A stretch of 64,000 nt of DNA, taken from the NCBI RefSeq assembly GCF_003260095.1, contig NZ_PTPX01000010.1, positions 1 to 64,000 on the forward strand. Reading direction: 5' to 3'. Numbering within the stretch: the stretch's first letter is position 1; each line of letters begins with the position of its first letter. This document shows, in pieces, positions 55,457-64,000 of this stretch. The notes under the pieces were generated by a model. It was given only the letters and a program-made list of their open reading frames with translations. It was not told the DNA's origin and made no database searches. The stretch is from Glaesserella australis (GTDB lineage Bacteria; Pseudomonadota; Gammaproteobacteria; Enterobacterales; Pasteurellaceae). Made by a program: the position numbers and the translations under genes.

Positions 55457-55515
55457 AAAAAAGACCGCTTGTGTAGCTGAAACATTCGCTTCCAGTTACT
55501 CAAGCGGTCTTTTTT
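55457..55515 (+). terminator. Terminator of uspA made of two inverted uptake signals
   Basis: Arms AAAAAAGACCGCTTG / CAAGCGGTCTTTTTT (15 bp perfect) with a long loop, then more T. The left arm holds a complete ACAAGCGGT on the minus strand (55464-55472). Confidence 0.85.
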
Positions 55516-55648
55516 TAACACAAAACACACAATTTATTCAGTAAAAAATACACGTATTCAAAAAAATGTGTAGAATACGGAGGTTAATTACTAATATACT
55601 TTAGTAAAAACATAGATATACCATTTTTTATATATCCGAGTAACATTA

Positions 55649-58273
55649 ATGAAAACAACATCAGAGATTAGACAAGCCTTTTTGGAGTTTTTCCAAAGTA
55701 AAGGACATCAGATTGTGCCAAGTAGCTCGCTTGTACCTGAGAATGATCCGACCTTGCTATTTACGAATGCAGGAATGAACCAATTTAAAGATGTGTTCTT
55801 AGGATTAGATAAGCGTAGTTACAACAGAGCGACCAGTTCTCAACGCTGTGTGCGTGCTGGCGGTAAACATAATGACCTTGAAAATGTGGGTTATACCGCT
55901 CGTCACCATACATTCTTTGAAATGTTAGGCAACTTCAGTTTTGGTGATTACTTTAAACCCGATGCGATTGCGTTTGCGTGGGAGTTTTTGACTTCGCCAC
56001 AATGGTTAGGCTTACCAAAAGAGAAATTATGGGTAACCGTCTATGAAACCGACGATGAAGCCTATGAAATTTGGAATAAAGAGATTGGTGTGCCGGCAGA
56101 GCGTATCGTGCGTATTGGAGATAATAAAGGTGCACCTTATGCGTCAGATAACTTCTGGCAGATGGGCGATACCGGTCCTTGTGGCCCTTGTACTGAGATC
56201 TTCTACGATCACGGTGATCATATTTGGGGCGGTCCACCAGGTTCAGCAGAAGAAGATGGCGACCGTTTCATTGAAGTGTGGAACGTGGTCTTTATGCAAT
56301 TTAACCGTCAAGCCGATGGCACATTAGAGAAATTACCTAAGCCATCTGTGGATACAGGTATGGGCTTAGAGCGTATCAGTGCAGTGTTGCAACACGTTAA
56401 TTCCAACTATGAAATTGATATTTTCCAAGCGTTAATCAAAGAGATTGCGTCTCTGTTAAACGTGACAGATTTAGACAATAAATCCTTGCGTGTAATTGCA
56501 GACCATATTCGTTCTTGTGCCTATTTAATTGCTGACGGGGTAATGCCGTCAAACGAAGGTCGTGGTTATGTATTACGCCGTATTATTCGCCGTGCGGTAC
56601 GTCACGGTAACATTTTAGGGGCGAAATCGGCGTTCTTCTATCAATTAGTGCCAACCCTTGCTAAAGCAATGGGACACGCAGGTGAAATTTTAACGCAGAA
56701 ACAAGCCCATATTCAGAAAGCGTTAAAAGCAGAAGAAGATCAGTTCGCGCGTACCCTTGAGCGTGGTTTGGCATTGTTAGAAGATGCGTTAGCTAAAGTG
56801 GATAATAAGGTTTTATCGGGTGAAGTGGCGTTTAAACTTTACGATACTTATGGCTTCCCACTCGATTTAACGGCAGATGTGTGCCGTGAACGTGATATTA
56901 CCATTGATGAAGCAGGCTTTGAGCGTGAAATGCAAGCGCAACGTGCAAGAGCGCAGGCAAGCAGTAACTTTGGTACAGATTATAATAATGTGATTAAAGT
57001 CGATGGCTCAACAGAGTTCAAAGGCTATGAAGTTACAACGTGTGATGCAACGGTGGTTGCGTTATTCAGTAATGGCAAAGCGGTAGAAAGTATCCAGTCG
57101 GGTGAAAATGCCGTTGTTGTGTTAGATCGTACAGCTTTCTATGGAGAGTCAGGCGGTCAGGTTGGGGATAGCGGTGTGATTACGTCAGAAGTTTGCAACT
57201 TTGACGTAAAAGATACACAAAAATATGGTCAAGTCTTTGGGCATATTGGTCAATTAACTTCGGGGGCTTTAGCCGTTGGTGATAAAGTCAAAGCGGAAGT
57301 GAATGCGACACGTCGTCACGCTATTACCTTAAACCACAGTGCGACGCACTTATTACATTCGGCACTTCGCCAAGTGTTAGGTGATCACGTTGCACAAAAA
57401 GGCTCTTTGGTGTCAGAAACTTCACTTCGTTTTGATTTTTCTCAAGGTGAAGCAATCTCAAAAGCTGACTTAGAAGAGATTGAGCGTATTATTAATACGA
57501 AAATTCGTGAAAACATTGTAGTTACAACTGAAGTAATGGATCTTGAATCAGCGAAGCAAAAAGGTGCTATGGCACTTTTCGGTGAGAAATATGGAGATAG
57601 AGTTCGCGTTGTAGATATGACAGCGTTTTCTGTAGAACTTTGTGGTGGTACTCACGTTAAACAGACAGGTGAGATTGGCTTATTCAAATTAGTATCTGAA
57701 AGTGCAGTTGCAGCAGGTGTTCGTCGTGTAGAAGCGGTAACAGGCGAAAATGCGATTGCCTTAATTCATCAGCAACAGCAAGTGCTAAATCAAAGTGCTG
57801 AGTTGTTGAAAGCAGATACAGCAAGCCTTGTTGAGAAAATTCAACAACTGCAAGAGAAAAGCAAGAAAGTAGAGAAAGAGCTACAACAGCTCAAAGATAA
57901 ACTTGCTCTTCAAGCAGGTGGCGAATTAGCAAAACAAGCTCAACAGATCAATGGCGTGAATGTGGTTGTTCAACGTTTAGACAATGTTGAAGTCAAAGCA
58001 TTACGTTCAATGGTTGATGACTTGAAAAATCAACTCGGCTCTGCAGTGATTGCATTCGCAACGCAAGCAGATGACAAAGTTAATTTGATCGTAGGTGTAA
58101 CAAAAGATCTTACAGACAAAGTGAATGCGGGTGAACTTGTTGGGTTAATGGCTCAAGAAGTCGGCGGTAAAGGTGGTGGTAGAGCTGATATGGCAATGGC
58201 TGGTGGTAACCAACCAAACAATATAGCCCAAGCCCTCAATGTTGCGACAAATTGGATTCAAGCAAAACTCTAA
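55649..58273 (+). CDS. alaS: Alanine--tRNA ligase
   Basis: Class II synthetase charging tRNA-Ala. Domains in order: aminoacylation core ([33 protein letters not shown]), tRNA-recognition helices, editing domain with zinc-site [12 protein letters not shown] and [13 protein letters not shown], then a coiled-coil oligomerisation domain and C-Ala ending [15 protein letters not shown]. 874 residues, standard. Followed by csrA, as in E. coli. Confidence 0.98.
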   Translation: MKTTSEIRQAFLEFFQSKGHQIVPSSSLVPENDPTLLFTNAGMNQFKDVFLGLDKRSYNRATSSQRCVRAGGKHNDLENVGYTARHHTFFEMLGNFSFGDYFKPDAIAFAWEFLTSPQWLGLPKEKLWVTVYETDDEAYEIWNKEIGVPAERIVRIGDNKGAPYASDNFWQMGDTGPCGPCTEIFYDHGDHIWGGPPGSAEEDGDRFIEVWNVVFMQFNRQADGTLEKLPKPSVDTGMGLERISAVLQHVNSNYEIDIFQALIKEIASLLNVTDLDNKSLRVIADHIRSCAYLIADGVMPSNEGRGYVLRRIIRRAVRHGNILGAKSAFFYQLVPTLAKAMGHAGEILTQKQAHIQKALKAEEDQFARTLERGLALLEDALAKVDNKVLSGEVAFKLYDTYGFPLDLTADVCRERDITIDEAGFEREMQAQRARAQASSNFGTDYNNVIKVDGSTEFKGYEVTTCDATVVALFSNGKAVESIQSGENAVVVLDRTAFYGESGGQVGDSGVITSEVCNFDVKDTQKYGQVFGHIGQLTSGALAVGDKVKAEVNATRRHAITLNHSATHLLHSALRQVLGDHVAQKGSLVSETSLRFDFSQGEAISKADLEEIERIINTKIRENIVVTTEVMDLESAKQKGAMALFGEKYGDRVRVVDMTAFSVELCGGTHVKQTGEIGLFKLVSESAVAAGVRRVEAVTGENAIALIHQQQQVLNQSAELLKADTASLVEKIQQLQEKSKKVEKELQQLKDKLALQAGGELAKQAQQINGVNVVVQRLDNVEVKALRSMVDDLKNQLGSAVIAFATQADDKVNLIVGVTKDLTDKVNAGELVGLMAQEVGGKGGGRADMAMAGGNQPNNIAQALNVATNWIQAKL

Positions 58274-58279
58274 TTATAA

Positions 58280-58310
58280 AGAGCAAACTAGAATGACTTT
58301 AGTTTGCTCT
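58280..58310 (+). other. Hairpin between alaS and csrA
   Basis: Perfect 11-bp stem AGAGCAAACTA / TAGTTTGCTCT with a 9-nt loop and no T-tract, in the 63-base gap ahead of csrA. It may stabilise or attenuate the transcript. Confidence 0.45.
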
Positions 58311-58336
58311 GATAAAGTCTAAAAGGAGAGATAGTT

Positions 58337-58522
58337 ATGCTTATTCTAACCCGTAAGATTGGCGAAAGCTTATTAATCGGTGATGATGTAGAAATTACTG
58401 TCCTAAGTATTCGTGGTAGTCAGGTAAAACTAGGGGTTAAAGCTCCAAAAGAAATTTCTGTTCACCGTGAAGAAATTTATCAAAGAATTAAAGCATTAGC
58501 TGAAGAAGCTAAGCAAGAGTGA
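58337..58522 (+). CDS. csrA: Carbon storage regulator CsrA
   Basis: RNA-binding dimer that represses or stabilises target mRNAs by binding GGA loops. [24 protein letters not shown] opening, [19 protein letters not shown] core; 61 residues. AAGGAGAG upstream, itself a potential CsrA-binding GGA. Confidence 0.98.
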   Translation: MLILTRKIGESLLIGDDVEITVLSIRGSQVKLGVKAPKEISVHREEIYQRIKALAEEAKQE

Positions 58523-58572
58523 TGTAATTGGATTTGCTCAAAGAATTAAACTCAACAAAATAAGGAAATATT

Positions 58573-59937
58573 ATGGACAAACTAACTTGTTTTAAGGCTT
58601 ACGATATTCGGGGGCAATTAGGAACAGAACTAAATGTAGATATTGCATATCGCATAGGTCGAGCATTTGGACAATTCTTGAAACCGAAAAATATTGTTGT
58701 AGGTGGTGATGTGCGTTTAACCAGTAACGAGTTAAAAAGTGCAGTTACCAATGGTTTGTTGGATTCAGGTGTAGATGTGATCGATCTCGGTCAGACTGGT
58801 ACTGAAGAAGTCTATTTTGCAACATCATTCTTAGGAACTGATGGTGGTATAGAAGTGACAGCTAGCCATAATCCAATGGATTATAACGGAATGAAACTTG
58901 TTCGCGCAGGCTCTAGACCCATTAGTGCAGATAGTGGACTTGCTGATATTCAACGTTTAGCTGAAGAAAATAATTTTCCACCCGTTAGTCAACGAGGTAG
59001 ATACACTCAAAAAAGTGTATTAGGTGAATATGTTGAACATTTATTGTCATATATTGACTTATCTAAACTCACACCAAAAACCTTAGTGATTAATTCTGGT
59101 AATGGTGCGGCGGGGAAAGTTATTGATGCAATTGAAGCTCAATTCAAAGCGCATAATGTTCCAGTCGCTTTTATAAAAGTCCATAATAATCCAGATGGGA
59201 CTTTCCCAAATGGAATTCCAAATCCTATATTACATGAAAATCGTCAAGATTCTGCAAATGCTGTATTAGCAAATAATGCTGATATGGGGATTGCTTTTGA
59301 TGGTGATTTTGATCGCTGTTTTTTATTTGATGAGAAAGCAGGATTTATTGAAGGATATTATGTTGTAGGTTTATTGTCTCAAGCATTCTTACAAAAGAAT
59401 AAAGGAGCAAAAATCATTTATGATCCTCGTTTAATTTGGAATACAGAAGAATTAGTTGCAGAATCTGGTGGTGAAGCTGTAATGTCTAAATCTGGTCACT
59501 CATTTATTAAAGAAAAAATGCGTGAAGTAGATGCCATCTATGGTGGTGAGATGAGTGCCCATCACTATTTCCGCGATTTCTTCTACTGTGATAGCGGTAT
59601 GATTCCTTGGTTATTAACTTTAGAGTTACTTTGTACAACAGGTAAAACATTAAGTGAATTAGTTGGTGAACGTTTAGAAAAGTTTCCATCACCTGGTGAA
59701 ATTAATAGTAAGTTAGCTGATGCGAAAGTTGCGATTGAACGTGTTCTTAATACTTATAAAGAACGAGCAAAATCCGTAGAAACTTTAGATGGTATTAGCG
59801 TTGAATTTGAAAATTGGCGATTCAATTTGAGAAGTTCAAATACTGAACCTGTTGTTCGTTTGAATCTCGAAACTCGAGGTGATAAACAGTTAATGCAAGA
59901 AAAAACGGATGAGGTTTTAGCCTTACTTCGTCAATAA
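58573..59937 (+). CDS. manB: Phosphomannomutase (ManB/CpsG family)
   Basis: Converts mannose-6-phosphate and mannose-1-phosphate (some homologues also glucose phosphates) for nucleotide-sugar synthesis. The active-site serine loop is [13 protein letters not shown]; the magnesium loop is [13 protein letters not shown]; the sugar loop is [10 protein letters not shown]; the phosphate loop RSSNTEP. 454 residues, as CpsG. Next to galU, which supports a role in surface polysaccharide or lipooligosaccharide precursors. Confidence 0.93.
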   Translation: MDKLTCFKAYDIRGQLGTELNVDIAYRIGRAFGQFLKPKNIVVGGDVRLTSNELKSAVTNGLLDSGVDVIDLGQTGTEEVYFATSFLGTDGGIEVTASHNPMDYNGMKLVRAGSRPISADSGLADIQRLAEENNFPPVSQRGRYTQKSVLGEYVEHLLSYIDLSKLTPKTLVINSGNGAAGKVIDAIEAQFKAHNVPVAFIKVHNNPDGTFPNGIPNPILHENRQDSANAVLANNADMGIAFDGDFDRCFLFDEKAGFIEGYYVVGLLSQAFLQKNKGAKIIYDPRLIWNTEELVAESGGEAVMSKSGHSFIKEKMREVDAIYGGEMSAHHYFRDFFYCDSGMIPWLLTLELLCTTGKTLSELVGERLEKFPSPGEINSKLADAKVAIERVLNTYKERAKSVETLDGISVEFENWRFNLRSSNTEPVVRLNLETRGDKQLMQEKTDEVLALLRQ

Positions 59938-60016
59938 TTTGCAAATTTTTATTGAAAACAGACCGCTTGCTTTTGTAGGCGGTTTACTTTTATCTTTTAT
60001 TTTGTAAGGATTTTTC

Positions 60017-60904
60017 ATGAAAGTTATTATTCCTGTCGCAGGTTTAGGCACACGTATGTTGCCTGCAACGAAAGCAATTCCAAAAGAGATGTTAACTATC
60101 GCAGATAAACCACTCATCCAATATATTGTGAATGAGTGTGTAGCAGCGGGAATTAAAGAGATTGTGCTGGTTACGCATTCTTCTAAAAATGCTATCGAGA
60201 ACCACTTTGATACATCCTTTGAGTTAGAAACGATGCTTGAGAAACGGGTAAAACGTCAACTGCTTGATGAAGTGCGTTCTATCGTACCAAAAGATGTGAC
60301 TTTAATGCATGTGCGTCAAGGGCAAGCGAAAGGATTAGGTCATGCAGTATTATGTGGTCGAGCGGTCGTTGGCAATGAGCCATTTGCGGTAGTATTACCT
60401 GATGTTTTATTAGCAGACTTTACAGCCAATCAGAAAACCGAGAACCTTGCTGCGATGATTAAACGTTTTAATGAAACGGGAAATAGCCAAATTATGGTGG
60501 CTCCAGTGGCAAAAGAGAATGTTAGTAGCTATGGTATCGTTGACTGCCAAGGTGTTGATTTACAGCCTGCCGGTACAGCAAAAATTGCCAATATTATTGA
60601 AAAACCGAGTGTAGATGAAGCTCCTTCAAATTTTGCAGTGGTTGGACGGTACGTGTTCTCAGCAGAAATCTGGGATTTACTCGCTAAAACACCTGTTGGT
60701 GTCGGTGATGAAATTCAATTAACTGATGCGATTGATATGTTAATTAATCAGCAAGATGTAGAAGCTTTCCATATGACAGGTAAAACTTTTGATTGTGGTG
60801 ATAAATTAGGCTATATGGAAGCCTTTGTCGAATATAGTTTAAATCACAATAAATTTGGCGAAGAATTTAAAAACTATCTGAAAAAATTAGTAAAATCACT
60901 CTAA
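60017..60904 (+). CDS. galU: UTP--glucose-1-phosphate uridylyltransferase
   Basis: Makes UDP-glucose. N-terminal nucleotidyltransferase signature [20 protein letters not shown], then [26 protein letters not shown] and [20 protein letters not shown]. 295 residues. A weak ACCGC/GCGGT stem (about 59964-59983) precedes it, so it may be partly cotranscribed with manB. Confidence 0.97.
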   Translation: MKVIIPVAGLGTRMLPATKAIPKEMLTIADKPLIQYIVNECVAAGIKEIVLVTHSSKNAIENHFDTSFELETMLEKRVKRQLLDEVRSIVPKDVTLMHVRQGQAKGLGHAVLCGRAVVGNEPFAVVLPDVLLADFTANQKTENLAAMIKRFNETGNSQIMVAPVAKENVSSYGIVDCQGVDLQPAGTAKIANIIEKPSVDEAPSNFAVVGRYVFSAEIWDLLAKTPVGVGDEIQLTDAIDMLINQQDVEAFHMTGKTFDCGDKLGYMEAFVEYSLNHNKFGEEFKNYLKKLVKSL

Positions 60905-60911
60905 ATTTTAG

Positions 60912-60939
60912 TAAGGCATATTCTTTTGAATATGCCTTA
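60912..60939 (+). other. Hairpin between galU and degS
   Basis: Perfect 12-bp stem TAAGGCATATTC / GAATATGCCTTA with a TTTT loop, but followed by TCACAC rather than T residues. It lies 14 bases before degS and overlaps no ribosome site; perhaps a processing or partial termination site. Confidence 0.45.
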
Positions 60940-60953
60940 TCACACAAGGAGTT

Positions 60954-62000
60954 ATGGTGGTTGTAAAAAAAATAGCGCAAGCGGTAGGTTTTGGGCTTTT
61001 TTGTGCTGGACTTATTCTCTATGTTGCCCCTTGGGTAAATAAACATAGTAATATCATCGTCAGTGAAGATATTGCCAGTTTTCACGATGCTGTAAAAATA
61101 GCTTCTCCTGCTGTGGTGAATGTTTATAATCAGGCATTTGATTCAGTAGGAACGACATCAACGAATGAACTTCAAGTAAATAACTTAGGTTCAGGTGTTA
61201 TCATGACATCTTCTGGTTATATTCTGACCAACAAACATGTCATTCAAAATGCAGATCAAATTATTGTCGCGCTTCAATCAGGATCTATTTTTAATGCGAC
61301 ATTAGTTGGGTCAGATACATTGACCGATTTGGCAGTGTTAAAAATAGATGCAGATAATTTACCAACGATTCCACAAAATAGTCAGCGTATCTCGCAAATT
61401 GGTGATGTTGTTCTTGCGATTGGTAATCCTCTTAATTTAGGTCAGAGTATTACCCAAGGTATTATAAGTGCTACAGGGCGTAATGCACTTTCTGAAATGG
61501 GCAGACAAAATTTTATTCAAACAGATGCATCTATTAATAAGGGAAATTCTGGGGGAGCTCTTATTAATTCTGCAGGAGAAATCGTCGGAATAAATACGTT
61601 AAGTCTTGGAAAAAATAGCGATGAATTAGCAGAAGGACTAAATTTTGCCATCCCGATCTCTTTAGCGAATAACGTCATGAATAAAATTATTAAAGATGGG
61701 CGCGTTATTCGAGGATATTTTGGCGTTAATAGCTCTTTATTTTATTCAGCCAAACAATTAGGTGTAGGAGATAAAGGTGTATTAATCACAGGCGTTGTTG
61801 AGAATGGACCAGCAGGTAAAGCGGGTATTGAAGCTGGCGATTTAGTCTTACAAATTAATGATGTAGAAGCAGAGTCTCCATCACAAATGATGGAATTGAT
61901 TGCAGATATGAAACCTGGAACAATAGTCAAAGTAAAGCTATCACGCCAAGGGCAAATTATTGAAGTGAATGTTACGATTGGCGAGTTCCCTGAAGTATAG
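60954..62000 (+). CDS. degS: Serine protease DegS, envelope stress sensor
   Basis: Inner-membrane-anchored periplasmic protease that cuts RseA to start the sigma-E response when its PDZ domain senses outer-membrane protein C-termini. One N-terminal anchor (about 10-25). The trypsin-like domain has the triad His in TNKHVI, Asp in LTDLAVLKI and Ser in NKGNSGGAL. One PDZ domain follows (about 255-345, [17 protein letters not shown]). The single PDZ and anchor separate it from DegP/DegQ. 348 residues. Confidence 0.94.
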   Translation: MVVVKKIAQAVGFGLFCAGLILYVAPWVNKHSNIIVSEDIASFHDAVKIASPAVVNVYNQAFDSVGTTSTNELQVNNLGSGVIMTSSGYILTNKHVIQNADQIIVALQSGSIFNATLVGSDTLTDLAVLKIDADNLPTIPQNSQRISQIGDVVLAIGNPLNLGQSITQGIISATGRNALSEMGRQNFIQTDASINKGNSGGALINSAGEIVGINTLSLGKNSDELAEGLNFAIPISLANNVMNKIIKDGRVIRGYFGVNSSLFYSAKQLGVGDKGVLITGVVENGPAGKAGIEAGDLVLQINDVEAESPSQMMELIADMKPGTIVKVKLSRQGQIIEVNVTIGEFPEV

Positions 62001-62008
62001 GATATAAT

Positions 62009-62677
62009 ATGAAAAATATTGTTATTACAGTAGATGGTCCAAGTGGTGCAGGTAAAGGTACGTTATGTCACGCCCTTGCGGATAAATTAGGGTTTGATTT
62101 TTTAGACTCAGGTGCAATTTATCGTATTTTGGCTCTAGCTGCGGTGAAGCAAGGTATTGATTTTGAAGACGAAATGGCCCTTGCTGAATTGGGGCGTCAA
62201 TTAGATGTGAAATTTGTGCCACAAGGCAGTGAAATTCAAGTAATTTTGAATGGTGAAAATGTGGGCGATCAAATTCGCACGGCACAAGCGGGTCAAAATG
62301 CATCGAAAATTGCAGTTTATTCTCAGGTTCGTGAGGCATTACTGCAACGCCAACGTGACTTTAGTAGTGAAAAAGGGCTTATTGCTGATGGACGAGATAT
62401 GGGGACTATTGTCTTTCCTGATGCTGAAATTAAATTCTTTTTGGATGCAAGTGCTGAAGAACGTACAAAAAGACGTGTAAAACAGTTGCAAGAAAAGGGA
62501 TTTAATGCTAACTTTGACGAGATTTTAGCCGAGATAAAAGAGCGTGATTTTCGGGACAGAAATCGTCCTGTTGCACCACTTGTTCCAGCTAAAGATGCGA
62601 TGATTTTGGATTCAACGCATTTATCCATTGAGGAAGTAATTCAACAAGCACTGGATTATATTGCTCAAAAACTATAA
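62009..62677 (+). CDS. cmk: Cytidylate kinase
   Basis: Phosphorylates CMP and dCMP. P-loop [39 protein letters not shown] and [13 protein letters not shown] are all present. 222 residues. Eight bases after degS and followed by rpsA, the usual cmk-rpsA neighbourhood. Confidence 0.97.
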   Translation: MKNIVITVDGPSGAGKGTLCHALADKLGFDFLDSGAIYRILALAAVKQGIDFEDEMALAELGRQLDVKFVPQGSEIQVILNGENVGDQIRTAQAGQNASKIAVYSQVREALLQRQRDFSSEKGLIADGRDMGTIVFPDAEIKFFLDASAEERTKRRVKQLQEKGFNANFDEILAEIKERDFRDRNRPVAPLVPAKDAMILDSTHLSIEEVIQQALDYIAQKL

Positions 62678-62773
62678 ATTTGTTTGCTTAACAATGGATT
62701 GTTAAGTTGTTATTCCTAACCCCATTTAGACGGATCTGAGTGGACGTTCTATTTTATTTAAGAAGATTAATTA
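62678..62773 (+). promoter_or_regulatory. rpsA leader with GGA-loop hairpin
   Basis: The 96-base leader contains a perfect hairpin CTTAACAAT / ATTGTTAAG with GG at the tip (62689-62708 region), an exposed GGA as in S1 autoregulatory leaders, and further GGA motifs (GACGGATC, GTGGACG). There is no strong Shine-Dalgarno, as is usual for rpsA. Confidence 0.45.
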
Positions 62774-64000
62774 TGACTGAATCTTTTGCTCAACTATTTG
62801 AAGAATCACTAAAAGGTCAAGAAACCCGTTTAGGTTCTATTGTTAAAGGTACTGTGGTTAAAATCCAAAAAGGCCTTGTATTCGTAGATGCTGGTTTAAA
62901 ATCAGAATCTGCAATTCCTGCTGAAGAGTTTTACAATGCACAAGGCGAATTAGAAGTTCAAGTTGGCGATGTAGTTGATGTAGCTCTTGATGCTGTAGAA
63001 GACGGTTTCGGTGAGACCAAACTTTCTCGTGAAAAAGCGAAACGTAACGAATCTTGGGCTGCATTAGAGAAAGCATTCGAAGAGCAAGCAACTGTTGTTG
63101 GTTTCGTGAACGGTAAAGTGAAAGGTGGCTTCACTGTTGAGTTAAACGGTGTTCGTGCATTCTTACCAGGTTCATTAGTTGATACGCGTCCTGTACGTGA
63201 TTCTTTAAATCTTGAAGGTCAAACTTTAGAACTTAAAGTAATCAAATTAGATCAAAAACGTAACAACGTTGTTGTATCTCGTCGTGCAGTAATTGAAACA
63301 ACAAGCTCTGCTGATCGCGAAGAAGTATTAGCGAACTTAGTGGAAGGCTCTGAAGTTAAAGGTATTGTTAAAAACTTAACTGACTACGGTGCATTTGTTG
63401 ATTTAGGTGGTGTTGATGGTTTATTACATATCACAGATATGGCATGGAAACGTGTTAAACACCCGAGCGAAGTTGTGACTGTAGGTCAAGAAGTGACTGT
63501 TAAAGTACTTAAATTTGACAAAGAGAAAACACGTGTATCATTAGGCTTAAAACAATTAGGTCAAGATCCATGGGCTGCAATTGCACAAAATCACCCAGTT
63601 GGTAGCAAATTAACGGGTAAAGTAACTAACTTAACTGACTATGGTTGCTTCGTTGAAATTTTAGATGGTGTTGAAGGTTTAGTTCACGTTTCAGAAATGG
63701 ATTGGACAAACAAAAATATCCACCCATCTAAAGTAGTTAACGTAGGTGATGTTGTTGAAGTAATGGTACTTGAAGTTGATGAAGAACGTCGTCGTATCTC
63801 TTTAGGTTTAAAACAATGCAAAGCGAACCCATGGGAACACTTCGCAGAAACCCACAACAAAAACGATAAAGTAAAAGGTAAAATTAAATCAATCACTGAT
63901 TTCGGTATCTTTATCGGTTTAGAAGGTGGTATTGACGGTTTAGTTCACTTATCTGATATTTCTTGGAATATGACTGGCGAAGAAGCTGTTCGTAACTACA
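62774..64000 (+). CDS. rpsA: 30S ribosomal protein S1 (partial, 3' end outside the window)
   Basis: S1 recruits mRNA to the 30S subunit. The first 409 codons are present and the frame is open to the window edge. [19 protein letters not shown] opens the protein. Consecutive S1 (OB-fold) repeats follow, e.g. [57 protein letters not shown] and [30 protein letters not shown]. Expected full length is about 550 residues. Confidence 0.97.

Overview
The window is a stretch of chromosome from a member of the Pasteurellaceae. The core gene set matches that family, base composition is AT-rich, and the DNA uptake signal is the Apl type (ACAAGCGGT, with inverted copies inside terminators). That points to the Actinobacillus pleuropneumoniae / Mannheimia / Glaesserella / H. 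ducreyi branch rather than the H. influenzae branch. A complete cytolethal distending toxin operon together with this uptake signal makes Glaesserella parasuis or a close relative my best guess, inferred and not proven. I see no rRNA operon, insertion sequence, prophage or CRISPR array.

Layout. 1-8 kb: xseA, an AfuA-like binding protein, trmJ, a TyrP-type permease, ygiM, and a phosphate transporter with its DUF47 partner. 8-13 kb: pheS-pheT-ihfA, an NlpC/P60 lipoprotein, a candidate CRP-controlled small RNA, and a DedA protein. 13-21 kb: purR with the small membrane gene ynhF, mnmC, mltA, tRNA-fMet, a DUF1294 gene, glyA (with a PurR operator) and argF. 21-25 kb: a higBA toxin-antitoxin pair, rhlB, a lipoprotein, and yjgR. 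25-32 kb: afuA and afuBC (hexose-phosphate type ABC transporter) split around fdhE and an orphan TrpX-like binding protein with a TrpR-type operator, then tRNA-Gly and tRNA-Cys. 32-36 kb: efeO-efeB-efeU iron uptake and an AT-rich orphan gene. 36-40 kb: mglBAC galactose transport. 40-45 kb: moaA-moaC-moaD-moaE-ybeY-tmcA, headed by a molybdenum-cofactor riboswitch. 45-47.4 kb: cdtABC. 47.4-53.3 kb: a LuxR/periplasmic-binding-protein fusion regulator, a TorY-type pentaheme cytochrome and a TorZ/MtsZ-type molybdoenzyme. 53-64 kb: ygdD-rlmM, uspA, alaS-csrA, manB, galU, degS, cmk and the start of rpsA.

The most interesting region is 43-53 kb. Molybdenum-cofactor synthesis genes and a molybdoenzyme respiratory operon lie on either side of cdtABC. 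Each side has a Moco riboswitch of nearly the same sequence, one ahead of moaA and one inside the tor operon ahead of torZ. A 29-bp imperfect direct repeat (26 of 29 identical) brackets cdtABC, as if the toxin operon had been inserted between a formerly adjacent divergent moa/tor pair. The fusion regulator has a perfect FNR box upstream. A 20-bp palindrome next to the -35 of the following torY promoter is a candidate operator for it.

Carbon control is a second theme. Consensus or near-consensus CRP sites sit at canonical distances from predicted promoters of afuA, afuBC, mglBAC and the candidate small RNA. The two AfuA paralogues differ at the residues I recall as binding sugar phosphate, so they probably bind different ligands. 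All assignments come from reading the sequence; no database search was run.
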